Shown here piece by piece: positions 18,771 through 26,676 of a DNA stretch of 64,000 bases (position 1 is its first letter; each line of letters opens with the position of its first letter). Under the pieces are notes generated by a model, which worked only from the letters and a program-made list of their open reading frames with translations, did not search any database and was not told where the DNA came from. The stretch comes from Candidatus Obscuribacter phosphatis (GTDB lineage Bacteria; Cyanobacteriota; Vampirovibrionia; Obscuribacterales; Obscuribacteraceae). Location of the stretch: positions 2,146,599-2,210,598 of the forward strand of contig MOYA01000001.1 of the NCBI GenBank assembly GCA_001899315.1. Reading direction: 5' to 3'. The translations under genes and the position numbers were made by a program.

Positions 18771-19517
18771 TTAACCTGCCTTCCTGGATCTACGACCAGA
18801 CTTGACGGGACCTCTCGCTTCGCGAGAGCCCTCTTGGGAACGCTCAGACTGAGACTTGATATTGGGCGGAGACCATTGACCGGGCTCGAGTTCACCTCTG
18901 AATACCCAAACTTTGACTCCGATGATGCCCATGAGAGTAGTGGCTTCAGCGGTGGCATAGTCGATGTCGGCGCGCAGAGTCTGCAGCGGAATACGACCTT
19001 CTTTAGCCCACTCGGTTCTGGCGATTTCAGCACCGCCGAGACGGCCGGCCACCATGATCTTGACGCCGACAGCTCCGGCGCGCATGCAACGTTGCATAGC
19101 TTGCTTCATGGCGCGACGGAAAGCCACACGCTTCTCCAGCTGCTGAGCGATGGATTCAGCCACCAGCTTAGCTTCGAGATCGACGCGATTGACTTCAAGA
19201 ATGCTTATTTTCACATCCAGACCAGGGCGGTTAATCATGCCGCGAATCTTGGCGCTCAAGGTTTCGATACCAGCGCCGCCCTTGCCTACTACCACACCGG
19301 GACGAGCAGTGAAGATTTCAATTTGAATCTGATCCGCTTTTCTAGAAATGTCTACTTTCGAGACACCGGCTCCGGTGAGTTCCTTCTTGAGGAAGGTTCT
19401 GATTCTGTGGTCTTCCTCGATAAGCGGTGCGACGTCTTTCTTATTGACAAACCAATTAGAAGACCAGCCCCGGTGTATACCGACGCGGAAACCAACAGGA
19501 TTTACTTTCTGACCCAA
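18771..19517 (-). CDS. rpsC: 30S ribosomal protein S3
   Basis: The 248-residue uS3 starts [21 protein letters not shown] domain carries the GxxG loop in [12 protein letters not shown], and the S3 C-terminal domain follows ([20 protein letters not shown]). The last 35 residues are a basic Ser/Arg-rich tail. It forms part of the mRNA entry channel. Confidence 0.97.
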   Translation of the reverse strand: MGQKVNPVGFRVGIHRGWSSNWFVNKKDVAPLIEEDHRIRTFLKKELTGAGVSKVDISRKADQIQIEIFTARPGVVVGKGGAGIETLSAKIRGMINRPGLDVKISILEVNRVDLEAKLVAESIAQQLEKRVAFRRAMKQAMQRCMRAGAVGVKIMVAGRLGGAEIARTEWAKEGRIPLQTLRADIDYATAEATTLMGIIGVKVWVFRGELEPGQWSPPNIKSQSERSQEGSREARGPVKSGRRSRKAG

Positions 19518-19557
19518 CTTACTAGCTCCTCTAAATAAGATGCTTACCGGTTACTGA

Positions 19558-19905
19558 CTAAATATCGGACAATTTGAGTGTGATGTGGCTGGAACGCTTA
19601 AGGATGGGATAAGCCCGTCCTCTGGCGCGAGGCTGGAAGCGTTCCATGGTCGGACCCTGGTCGCAGAAAGCCTCTACCACTTTGAATTTGTCCGCTTCCC
19701 CTTCGGAAACCGGATTCTGCTCGGAGTGTACGAGATTGGATACGGCCGAGTGCAGAAGCTTTTCGACCACGCGGGCAGCTGCGTACGGCATAAATCTCAG
19801 CATGACGCGAGCTTTAGCCACTTCCTTACCGCGAATCTCATTGACTACACGGCGCACCTTACGCGGTGACATGCGTACCCATTTTGCGCAAACTTTGCTT
19901 TCCAT
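19558..19905 (-). CDS. rplV: 50S ribosomal protein L22
   Basis: The 115-residue uL22 has WVRMSPRKVRRVVNEIRG at the start and the extended beta-hairpin tip region RFQPRARGRAYPILKRSSH, which lines the exit tunnel. Normal length and location between rpsS and rpsC. Confidence 0.97.
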   Translation of the reverse strand: MESKVCAKWVRMSPRKVRRVVNEIRGKEVAKARVMLRFMPYAAARVVEKLLHSAVSNLVHSEQNPVSEGEADKFKVVEAFCDQGPTMERFQPRARGRAYPILKRSSHITLKLSDI

Positions 19906-19910
19906 GAGAC

Positions 19911-20192
19911 TTAACCCCTTTTGGCAGCTTTATCACCGCCGGCGTGACCTTTGAAATGTCTGGTGAGCGCAAACTCTCCGAGACGATGACCGATCATCTG
20001 TTCTGTGACATAGACAGGAACATGTTTGCGGCCGTTGTATACAGCGATGGTGTGACCAATCATTTCGGGCACAATCATCGAAGCGCGCGACCAAGATTTG
20101 ATGACGCGTTTGTCGCCCTTTTTGTTCATATCCTCAACTTTTTTGATGAGTGAGGGATGAACGAACGGTCCCTTTTTAAGCGATCGAGACAC
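19911..20192 (-). CDS. rpsS: 30S ribosomal protein S19
   Basis: The 93-residue uS19 starts [19 protein letters not shown] and has [19 protein letters not shown] and KLGEF-type sequence ([15 protein letters not shown]). It sits in the 30S head next to S13. Normal length. Confidence 0.97.
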   Translation of the reverse strand: MSRSLKKGPFVHPSLIKKVEDMNKKGDKRVIKSWSRASMIVPEMIGHTIAVYNGRKHVPVYVTEQMIGHRLGEFALTRHFKGHAGGDKAAKRG

Positions 20193-20201
20193 AGTATCCT
20201 C

Positions 20202-21032
20202 CTACTTGGTTCTGCGCTTGACGATGAAACGACTTGAAGTCTTATGCTTGCCGCGACGGGTTTTGTAACCCATTGCCGGTTTGCCCCACGGAGTCTGAGG
20301 CTTGCCACCGATAGGAGACTTGCCTTCGCCACCACCGTGCGGGTGGTCGACAGCGTTCATAACAACGCCGCGGTTGGTCGGTTTGATACCCATCCAGCGC
20401 TTGCGACCGGCTTTGCCGAGACGCACGTTCTTAGCATCAGGGTTACTGAGCTGACCGATGGTGGCCATACATTCCATGTGCACCATGCGCATCTCACCGG
20501 AGGGCAGACGCAGGGTGGCATACTTGCCTTCTTTAGCGAGGAGCTGAATCTGAGCGCCGGCAGAGCGACCAAGCTGACCACCTTTACCGAGGGTCAGTTC
20601 AACGTTGTGAACCATGGTACCCAAGGGGATGGCGCGCAGAGGAAGAGCATTGCCGTTCTTGATTTCAGCAGCCGGTCCGGACATAACTTTGTCGCCGACC
20701 TTAACGCCGAGAGGGGCAAGAATATAACGTTTTTCACCGTCTACATACTGCACCAGTGCGATGCGGCAGTTACGGTTGGGATCGTACTCAACGGTTTTGA
20801 TTTCGCCGGGTACATCGTGCTTATCGCGTTTGAAATCGATTACACGGTAGGCTTTTTTGTGACCGCCGCCTTTATGTCTGACGGTCAGGCGCCCCTGGTT
20901 ATTGCGACCACCGGTCGACTTGAGGGGGCGAAGCAGGCTTCTTTCGGGCTTGTCTGTCGTGATCTCCGAAAAATCGGCGAGCGACATATTGCGTCGTCCT
21001 GCTGAGGTTGGGTTCACTTTGCGGGTAGGCAT
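20202..21032 (-). CDS. rplB: 50S ribosomal protein L2
   Basis: The 276-residue uL2 has [19 protein letters not shown] and the family signature [20 protein letters not shown] near residues 222-241, the region near the peptidyl transferase centre. Its length is the usual one for bacterial L2. Confidence 0.98.
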   Translation of the reverse strand: MPTRKVNPTSAGRRNMSLADFSEITTDKPERSLLRPLKSTGGRNNQGRLTVRHKGGGHKKAYRVIDFKRDKHDVPGEIKTVEYDPNRNCRIALVQYVDGEKRYILAPLGVKVGDKVMSGPAAEIKNGNALPLRAIPLGTMVHNVELTLGKGGQLGRSAGAQIQLLAKEGKYATLRLPSGEMRMVHMECMATIGQLSNPDAKNVRLGKAGRKRWMGIKPTNRGVVMNAVDHPHGGGEGKSPIGGKPQTPWGKPAMGYKTRRGKHKTSSRFIVKRRTK

Positions 21033-21094
21033 TTTCTTTTCCTATGAGTTCTTTTGAAGAGCCTTCAATTTCCCTTAACTGTGGGAGCTCTCTC

Positions 21095-21400
21095 CTAGGC
21101 GGAGAACAACTCCAGCGGTTCACCAGATATGGTGACTATCGCTTTCTTGCTATCTTTCGGGGCGCGTCCATGACGCTTGCTTCTTCTGAAGCGGCCGCGA
21201 ATAGCAGATGTATTTACCGAGACAATCTCGCTCTTGGACTTGGGATAAAGTTCTTTGAGGATTTGCTCGAGCGCCTGGGCGATTTCCACCTTGTTGGCGT
21301 TTTTGGCGACTTCGAAGGTGTACTGCCCTTTTTCCATCTGAGCAGCAGATTTCTCTGTGATCAGCGGACGAATGATGATTTCAGAATGTCTTTTATTCAT
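21095..21400 (-). CDS. rplW: 50S ribosomal protein L23
   Basis: The 101-residue uL23 has IIIRPLITEKSAAQMEKGQ and FEVAKNANKVEIAQALE. It forms the docking site for trigger factor and SRP at the tunnel exit. It is separated from rplD by three bases. Confidence 0.97.
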   Translation of the reverse strand: MNKRHSEIIIRPLITEKSAAQMEKGQYTFEVAKNANKVEIAQALEQILKELYPKSKSEIVSVNTSAIRGRFRRSKRHGRAPKDSKKAIVTISGEPLELFSA

Positions 21401-21403
21401 CTC

Positions 21404-22249
21404 TTAAGCGTCCTTCTTAGTCTGGGCTGATTTTTTAGCAGGAGCTGCACCATCGGCCTTGGTTGCTTTTTTGGCCGGCTTTTCTTCGCCAGACTTGGCG
21501 GCTTTCTTGGGCGCTTCAGCTTTCTCCTTAGCCGGAGCTTTCTCAGCTTTCGCCTTCACAGCTTTCTCGGCAGGAGCTTTTTCCTTCACCGGAGCAGCAG
21601 CGCCTTCGCTCTTGCAAGACTTGAAGCGTGTGTTGATAACTTCAAGAGTGCGAACGTCGGTGAGCAACACTTCATGGTGAAGCAAATCTTTTACGTTGAG
21701 GTTGGAAGCACGGATTACTTTCACACCCTCGATATTGCGAGCAGCCAACTCGACTTTGGCGCAGGTCTCGCAAGCATAGTCGAGCACTACCAGTACTTTC
21801 TTCTCGCAAAGACCGAGGTCTTTGAGAATCTGACAGAACTGCTTTGTTTTGGCTTCTTTGAGACCATCGAAATTCTCGACGATTACGAGATTCTCGGCGC
21901 GAGCGGCAAGAGCTGATTTGAGTGCCAGCACTCTCATCTTCTTGGGCATCGAAATGGAATAATCGCGGGGCTTGGGACCGAAAGTCACACCGCCGCCGGC
22001 CCAGAGAGGCGAACGGATGGAACCAGCGCGGGCGCGACCGGTACCCTTTTGACGCCAAGGCTTGCGTCCACCACCGGAAACTTCGGAGCGAGTTTTGGTG
22101 GAGGCATTGCCTCTTCTAGCATTGGCGAGCTGTCTGACCAGAGCACTGTGCATAACGCCCTGATTAGGCTCGATGGCGAAGACTTCATCAGCGAGATTTA
22201 CTTCGCTGAGCTTCTTACCTTTGAGATCTACTACTTGCGCGGATGTCAT
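21404..22249 (-). CDS. rplD: 50S ribosomal protein L4 with Lys/Ala-rich tail
   Basis: The 281-residue protein contains a complete uL4 core (about 1-217), with the tunnel loop SGGGRKPWRQKGTGRARAG and GGGVTFGPKPRDYS. It is followed by about 60 residues made almost only of Lys, Ala, Glu and Pro (KAEKAPAKEKAEAPKKA type). Bacterial L4 usually ends near 205-210, so the tail is an addition. L4 autoregulates the S10 operon in E. coli; this has not been shown here. Confidence 0.95.
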   Translation of the reverse strand: MTSAQVVDLKGKKLSEVNLADEVFAIEPNQGVMHSALVRQLANARRGNASTKTRSEVSGGGRKPWRQKGTGRARAGSIRSPLWAGGGVTFGPKPRDYSISMPKKMRVLALKSALAARAENLVIVENFDGLKEAKTKQFCQILKDLGLCEKKVLVVLDYACETCAKVELAARNIEGVKVIRASNLNVKDLLHHEVLLTDVRTLEVINTRFKSCKSEGAAAPVKEKAPAEKAVKAKAEKAPAKEKAEAPKKAAKSGEEKPAKKATKADGAAPAKKSAQTKKDA

Positions 22250-22269
22250 TTTTCTTCTCTCTTACTGAT

Positions 22270-22914
22270 TTAGTTCCACTTGGTTTTGGAAGGAGTGACA
22301 ACAACAAGAGCCCCATCACAGCCAGGGATAGATCCCTTGACCAAAAGGAGGCCCTTTTCGGTGTCTACTTTTACAACTTTGATGCGGCGAGCACAGGTAT
22401 TGTCGTCGCCCATATGACCCGGCATGTGCAATCCACGGAAAACACGACCGGGAGTGGTGCCGGCGCCGATAGAACCCATTGAGCGGTGGAATTTAGAACC
22501 ATGGCTCATCGGTCCGCGGCCGGCGTTATAACGTTTGATTGTGCCCTGGAAGCCTTTACCGATGGAACGTCCACGGACATCCACACGCATTCCAGCTGAG
22601 AGAATCTCTTCTACTTTGAGAGCTTCGCCGACATTGTAAGCACAAGCATCGTTGCACTTCAGTCTGAACTCTTTAAGAGGCTGCATGGGAGCCAATTCTT
22701 TCTTTTTAAAGCCGCCCAGCTCAGGTTTATTGAGCTTCTTCTCGGCAACTTTGAAGCCGCCCACTTGGACAGCCTGATAGCCATGCTTATCTTTAGTCTT
22801 CACTTCGGTGACGATATTGTCGCCCAGTTTGACCACGGTGACGGGAACAGCCAGGCCGTTCTCATCGAACACCTGAGTCATTCCAACTTTTTTGCCCATT
22901 ACGCCTAATGTCAT
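22270..22914 (-). CDS. rplC: 50S ribosomal protein L3
   Basis: The 214-residue uL3 begins MTLGVMGKKVGMTQVFDENG and has the family segment FQGTIKRYNAGRGPMSHGSK, followed by IGAGTTPGRVFRG. Its central extension reaches the peptidyl transferase centre. Normal length, second gene of the cluster. Confidence 0.97.
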   Translation of the reverse strand: MTLGVMGKKVGMTQVFDENGLAVPVTVVKLGDNIVTEVKTKDKHGYQAVQVGGFKVAEKKLNKPELGGFKKKELAPMQPLKEFRLKCNDACAYNVGEALKVEEILSAGMRVDVRGRSIGKGFQGTIKRYNAGRGPMSHGSKFHRSMGSIGAGTTPGRVFRGLHMPGHMGDDNTCARRIKVVKVDTEKGLLLVKGSIPGCDGALVVVTPSKTKWN

Positions 22915-23006
22915 CGTCTGTTCCTTTTAAATCTCTATGCTTTGCGCTTTTCGAGCTCTCATTTGGAGCTAATCAAAAAGCATTACTGCCTAAGAGTTTT
23001 ACTTCT

Positions 23007-23360
23007 TTAGAGTTTTACTTCTATATCCACACCAGCCGGGAGATCGAGACGCATAAGGGCGTCGGCGGTGGTGGGAGTGGGATCATTTATGTCGATCAAT
23101 CTCTTGTGCACTCTGATTTCGAAGTGCTCACGAGACTTTTTGTCTACGTGGGGTGAACGCAATACGCAATAGACGCGCTTCTTGGTCGGCAATGGCACGG
23201 GTCCGCTGACGGTAGCCCCGGTGCGCTTGGCTGTATCGACAATCTGGTCAGAAGACTTATCGAGCAGCCTGTGGTCGTAAGACTTCAAACGGATTCTGAT
23301 ACGCTGCACTTTTGCTGTACCTTGTGCACCTTCGGTCTTTTGGTTTTTGGCACGTGCCAT
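23007..23360 (-). CDS. rpsJ: 30S ribosomal protein S10
   Basis: The 117-residue uS10 has [20 protein letters not shown] and [21 protein letters not shown] place the start at ATG 23360 (MARAKNQ) with GGGAG about 11 bases upstream; an ATG at 23468 in the same frame adds unrelated residues. It has a short N-terminal extension relative to the 102-residue standard. It is the first gene of the 31-gene cluster. S10 also acts with NusB in antitermination. Confidence 0.95.
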   Translation of the reverse strand: MARAKNQKTEGAQGTAKVQRIRIRLKSYDHRLLDKSSDQIVDTAKRTGATVSGPVPLPTKKRVYCVLRSPHVDKKSREHFEIRVHKRLIDINDPTPTTADALMRLDLPAGVDIEVKL

Positions 23361-23894
23361 TTCGTCTGTCACTCCCTGGTTCTTACTAGAACTTCCTAGA
23401 ACATATCTTTTGCTTGTCTTTCGAATATCGCGAGACAGGGCGCAAGATTCCGCACGACTGAAACTCATCCAGAACCTCTCGCTTCAAGCTCGAACATTAA
23501 GCTCGTCTTATAATCGAGGGCGGCACGGGATGACCGTTCCAGCGAACGAACCACACATTGTACATATAAGACATAGTCGCTCAGAGTAAATTTATCTCAC
23601 CTTTTGATGTCAAGCGACAACTGCTTGTCCCCAAGTTTGGCGGGCACAGTCAAAAGCCTTACCAGCAGGGGCTTCCGGCGCTCGAAAAAGATCCCCAGGA
23701 TAGCAATGAGAATAAAACGTCAACTTTAACAACTGCAACACAAGAGCCAGCTTGAGTTTCAGCCAAGTAGTCAAATACAGCAAACTCAACAAAGCCTTAA
23801 TAATTGCCGTTTTTCAACTTTATATATGTACACAGCGAAAGTGCACCAAAATTACAACTAAAATAGAGACTGCTCTTACTAAGTAAATTAAGCA
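23361..23894. other. Divergent intergenic region: S10-operon leader and TPR-gene upstream region
   Basis: No convincing gene is seen in these 534 bases. The part nearest rpsJ would be a leader of about 218 bases transcribed from the promoter at 23585-23613. The rest is AT-rich toward the GTG start of the plus-strand TPR gene. I found no clear terminator or riboswitch fold by eye. Confidence 0.6.
23585..23613 (-). promoter_or_regulatory. Sigma-70-type promoter for the S10-spc-alpha cluster
   Basis: On the minus strand TTGACA (23613-23608) and TTTACT (23590-23585) are separated by exactly 17 bases. The -35 is a full consensus match and the -10 matches four of six. Transcription would start near 23578, giving a leader of about 218 bases before rpsJ. 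Confidence 0.65.
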
Positions 23895-24836
23895 GTGACC
23901 GTGAATAAGCCGATTCTCATTACAATCATAACTATGTCCTTGATAGTCACCCTCGCTCTCTTGGCTTCGGTGGTCTATCTATCGAGCGAAACGCAGAGAC
24001 AAGGCGGCACCGACCATGGCTCCATCAGCCATAAGCTAGAGAGCCGCAGCAAGCCCGCCCAAGTCTATGAATTTATGGAAGAGTCGGCTCTAGATGCCGT
24101 CGAAGACAAAGAATACGACGCAGCAGTGGGTATCTTTTCAGCAATGAGGCCCTTGGCCAGAGGCTTTACTGATAAGAAAAGATATTTGGATTGCACCGAA
24201 AAACTAGCCGATCTCAGTCTTGATAAAACCGAGAACTACGCAAAGGCTACTGAACTATTCCAAGAACTCTTGCAAGAAAAGAAAGAGAGCGGCTCCCCTA
24301 AAGAAATGGCTTCACTAAAGCTTCGCCACGGCAAAGCAGAATTGGGATACGGTTCTTACCAGGAAGCAATAAAGATATTGCAAGAGGCCCTTGGCAAAAT
24401 CACCGCCACTGGTGACAAGAAATTAGAAGCCGATTGCAACTACAGCATCGCCGACGCCAAAATGTATTTGCACGAATGGCAAGCAGCCATTCCTTATGCT
24501 GAAAAGGCGCTGGACCTTCTTTTGAAAAACCCTCAGCTTGGCGATAAGTTAGAGATGGCCAAATACTATCAAGAGCTAGGTTTGTGTAAATTTCACACGG
24601 GCAGACTGGTTGAAGCGGCCGACCTTATAGAAAAGTCTATTGCCCTTTCAAAAGAGGCAGGAAAGACAGAAGCAGAATTGGTCTCCGATCTGCGCAACCT
24701 TGGTTGGCTTTATCTCAGTATGGGCGATAAAGAAAAATCTAAGAGCTATCTAGAAAAAGTGGCTGAGCTAGAAAGTTCAGATAGTTCTGAAAGTTCCGGA
24801 AGTACGGCGGAAGCTTATATATTGCGAAGATTCTAA
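23895..24836 (+). CDS. Membrane-anchored TPR protein
   Basis: The 313-residue protein starts at GTG (MTVNKPILIT). It has one N-terminal membrane anchor (IITMSLIVTLALLASVVYLS) and then consecutive TPR-type helical hairpins across about residues 60-300, for example DEAKMYLHEWQAAIPYAEKA-like spacing and LGWLYLSMGDKEKSKSYLEK. TPR proteins act as protein-protein scaffolds; the partner is unknown. It stands alone, divergent from the S10 operon and convergent with tuf, and is followed by a strong terminator. Confidence 0.85.
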   Translation: MTVNKPILITIITMSLIVTLALLASVVYLSSETQRQGGTDHGSISHKLESRSKPAQVYEFMEESALDAVEDKEYDAAVGIFSAMRPLARGFTDKKRYLDCTEKLADLSLDKTENYAKATELFQELLQEKKESGSPKEMASLKLRHGKAELGYGSYQEAIKILQEALGKITATGDKKLEADCNYSIADAKMYLHEWQAAIPYAEKALDLLLKNPQLGDKLEMAKYYQELGLCKFHTGRLVEAADLIEKSIALSKEAGKTEAELVSDLRNLGWLYLSMGDKEKSKSYLEKVAELESSDSSESSGSTAEAYILRRF

Positions 24837-24855
24837 GCTGAAATTGAAAAAGAAA

Positions 24856-24883
24856 AGAGAGGTCGGATTACTCCGACCTCTCT
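24856..24883. terminator. Bidirectional terminator between TPR gene and tuf
   Basis: AGAGAGGTCGGA (24856-24867) and TCCGACCTCTCT (24872-24883) form a perfect 12-base stem with a TTAC loop. It is followed by T-rich sequence on the plus strand and by TTTTCTTTTT when read on the minus strand. It can therefore end both convergent transcripts. Confidence 0.9.
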
Positions 24884-24904
24884 TTTTTATTGCTTTGTTC
24901 GCTA

Positions 24905-26089
24905 TTAGGCGATGATGCTGGCTACAACACCGGCGCCTACGGTACGTCCACCTTCGCGGATGGCGAATCTCATACCTTCTTCAACGGCTACGGGTTGAAT
25001 CAGTTCAACGTCCATTGCGACGTTGTCACCAGGCATAACCATCTCAACGCCGGCAGGCAGAGTGATGGAACCGGTCACGTCGGTTGTACGGATGTAGAAC
25101 TGCGGTCTGTAACCAGGGAAGAACGGGGTGTGACGTCCGCCTTCTTCTTTGGAGAGAACGTAGACTTCAGCCTTGAATTTGGTGTGGGGCTTGATGGAAC
25201 CAGGCTTGGCGAGCACTTGACCGCGCTCGATCATGGTTTTGTCTACGCCGCGCAGAAGGATACCGACGTTGTCACCGGCGATACCGGAGTCGAGGGTCTT
25301 CTGATACATTTCAACACCGGTAACGGTAGTTTTACGGGTCTCTTGCAGACCAACGATTTCAACTTCGTCGCCCACTTTGACTTGTCCGCGCTCGATACGA
25401 CCGGTGGCAACGGTACCACGGCCGGTGATGGAGAACACGTCTTCAACAGCGAGCAAGAACGGTTTGTCGATTTCGCGCTCGGGGGTGGGGATGTAAGCAT
25501 CGATAGCTTTCATCAGTTCGAGTACGGCTTCTTCAGCTTTGGCATCACCTTCCAAGCACTTCAAGGCAGAACCGCGGATGAAGGGGATTTTGTCGCCGGG
25601 GAAGTTGTACTTGTCGAGCAATTCGCGGGCTTCCATTTCGACGAGGTCGAGAAGCTCGGGATCGTCAACCATGTCGCACTTGTTGAGGAACACGACGATG
25701 TGGGGTACGCCTACCTGACGGGCGAGCAGGATGTGCTCACGGGTCTGGGGCATAGGACCGTCGGAGGCGGAGATAACCAAAATGGCTCCGTCCATCTGAG
25801 CGGCACCGGTGATCATGTTTTTGATGTAGTCAGCGTGACCAGGGCAGTCTACGTGGCTGTAGTGACGATTGTCGGTTTCGTATTCAACGTGAGCGGTGTT
25901 GATCGTGATACCACGTGCTTTCTCTTCGGGAGCAGCGTCGATCTCATCGTACTTTTTAGCTTTCGCTTGACCTTTCTTAGCGAGGGTCATTGTGATAGCG
26001 GCTGTGAGCGATGTTTTGCCATGATCAACGTGGCCGATCGTTCCAACGTTCACGTTTGGCTTGTTGCGTTCAAACTTTTGACGGGCCAT
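24905..26089 (-). CDS. tuf: Elongation factor Tu
   Basis: The 394-residue GTPase delivers aminoacyl-tRNA to the ribosomal A site. G1 is GHVDHGKT (near residue 18), G3 is DCPGHADY, G4 is NKCD, and [14 protein letters not shown] is the switch I region. Domains II and III are complete ([40 protein letters not shown]). It is transcribed after three tRNA genes and is not joined to fusA/rpsG/rpsL here. An AGGAG-containing site lies upstream of the ATG. Confidence 0.98.
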   Translation of the reverse strand: MARQKFERNKPNVNVGTIGHVDHGKTSLTAAITMTLAKKGQAKAKKYDEIDAAPEEKARGITINTAHVEYETDNRHYSHVDCPGHADYIKNMITGAAQMDGAILVISASDGPMPQTREHILLARQVGVPHIVVFLNKCDMVDDPELLDLVEMEARELLDKYNFPGDKIPFIRGSALKCLEGDAKAEEAVLELMKAIDAYIPTPEREIDKPFLLAVEDVFSITGRGTVATGRIERGQVKVGDEVEIVGLQETRKTTVTGVEMYQKTLDSGIAGDNVGILLRGVDKTMIERGQVLAKPGSIKPHTKFKAEVYVLSKEEGGRHTPFFPGYRPQFYIRTTDVTGSITLPAGVEMVMPGDNVAMDVELIQPVAVEEGMRFAIREGGRTVGAGVVASIIA

Positions 26090-26157
26090 CCTCTTCTACT
26101 CTCCTTAATTAACGCGGTAATGGCATTTCTTGAATTAGATCAAGACCCTAAAAAAAA

Positions 26158-26232
26158 TGGAGCCCATGACGAGATTTGAACTCGTGACCTCCCCCTTACC
26201 AAGGGGGTGCACTACCACTGTGCTACATGGGC
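26158..26232 (-). tRNA. tRNA-Thr (anticodon GGT)
   Basis: The minus strand folds as a cloverleaf: acceptor GCCCATG/CATGGGC, anticodon stem CCCCC/GGGGG around loop TTGGTAA (GGT), and T arm with TTCAAAT. The 3' CCA is encoded, followed directly by a T-run. It lies about 70 bases upstream of tuf. Confidence 0.95.
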
Positions 26233-26355
26233 GCGCATCTAATTATGTATGGACTCACCCGGAGTCCTTAGATTCTCCAGTTTTTCTTATGGATCTAGTT
26301 TTGGTTTGCTTGCATCCGGCTAAGATGCAAAATTTGCTCTTTCAAGCAAAAAGTT

Positions 26356-26438
26356 TGGGCGGAGCTGGATTCGAACCAGCGTAGGCTTGCGCCAACGAGT
26401 TTACAGCCCGTCTCCTTTAGCCACTCGGACATCCGCCC
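26356..26438 (-). tRNA. tRNA-Tyr (anticodon GTA)
   Basis: The minus strand gives acceptor GGGCGGA/TCCGCCC, anticodon loop CTGTAAA (GTA), a class II long variable arm (GGCGCAAGCC) and T loop TTCGAAT. CCA is not encoded. It is the middle gene of the tRNA-tuf transcript. Confidence 0.95.
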
Positions 26439-26441
26439 ATA

Positions 26442-26513
26442 AGCCGGTGATGGGATTCGAACCCGCAACCTACGGTTTACAAAACCGTTGCTCTACCGTT
26501 GAGCTACACCGGC
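26442..26513 (-). tRNA. tRNA-Thr (anticodon TGT)
   Basis: The acceptor is GCCGGTG/CACCGGC, with anticodon stem ACGGT/ACCGT around TTTGTAA (TGT) and T loop TTCGAAT. The T stem has one C-A mismatch and one G-T pair by my fold. CCA is not encoded. It is the first gene after the promoter at 26552-26581 and only three bases from tRNA-Tyr. Confidence 0.93.
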
Positions 26514-26551
26514 AAGCGCGCAAGGTCACCCATGCACGAGACAAGAATCAG

Positions 26552-26581
26552 ATTCTACATAACTGAATTTCATCGTGTCAA
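26552..26581 (-). promoter_or_regulatory. Promoter of the tRNA-Thr-Tyr-Thr-tuf operon
   Basis: On the minus strand TTGACA (26581-26576) and TAGAAT (26557-26552) are 18 bases apart; this is 6/6 and 5/6 consensus. Transcription would begin about 30 bases before the first tRNA. Confidence 0.75.
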
Positions 26582-26676
26582 ACAAAAGCCCGTGAACGCG
26601 GCTATCTCGCTACAGGAACTTAATATAATTTTTGTAACGAAGATTGCTTTACAACCAAACTTGCAAGCAAGTAGGC

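Noticed and set aside
20244-21005. A plus-strand frame of about 250 codons opposite rplB, and a similar one opposite rpsC
   Set aside because: Both lie wholly within conserved ribosomal genes on the other strand and show no family signature.
24890-26179. A 429-codon plus-strand frame opposite tuf
   Set aside because: It is the complement of a highly biased tuf gene, a usual shadow, and has no homologous features or ribosome-binding site.
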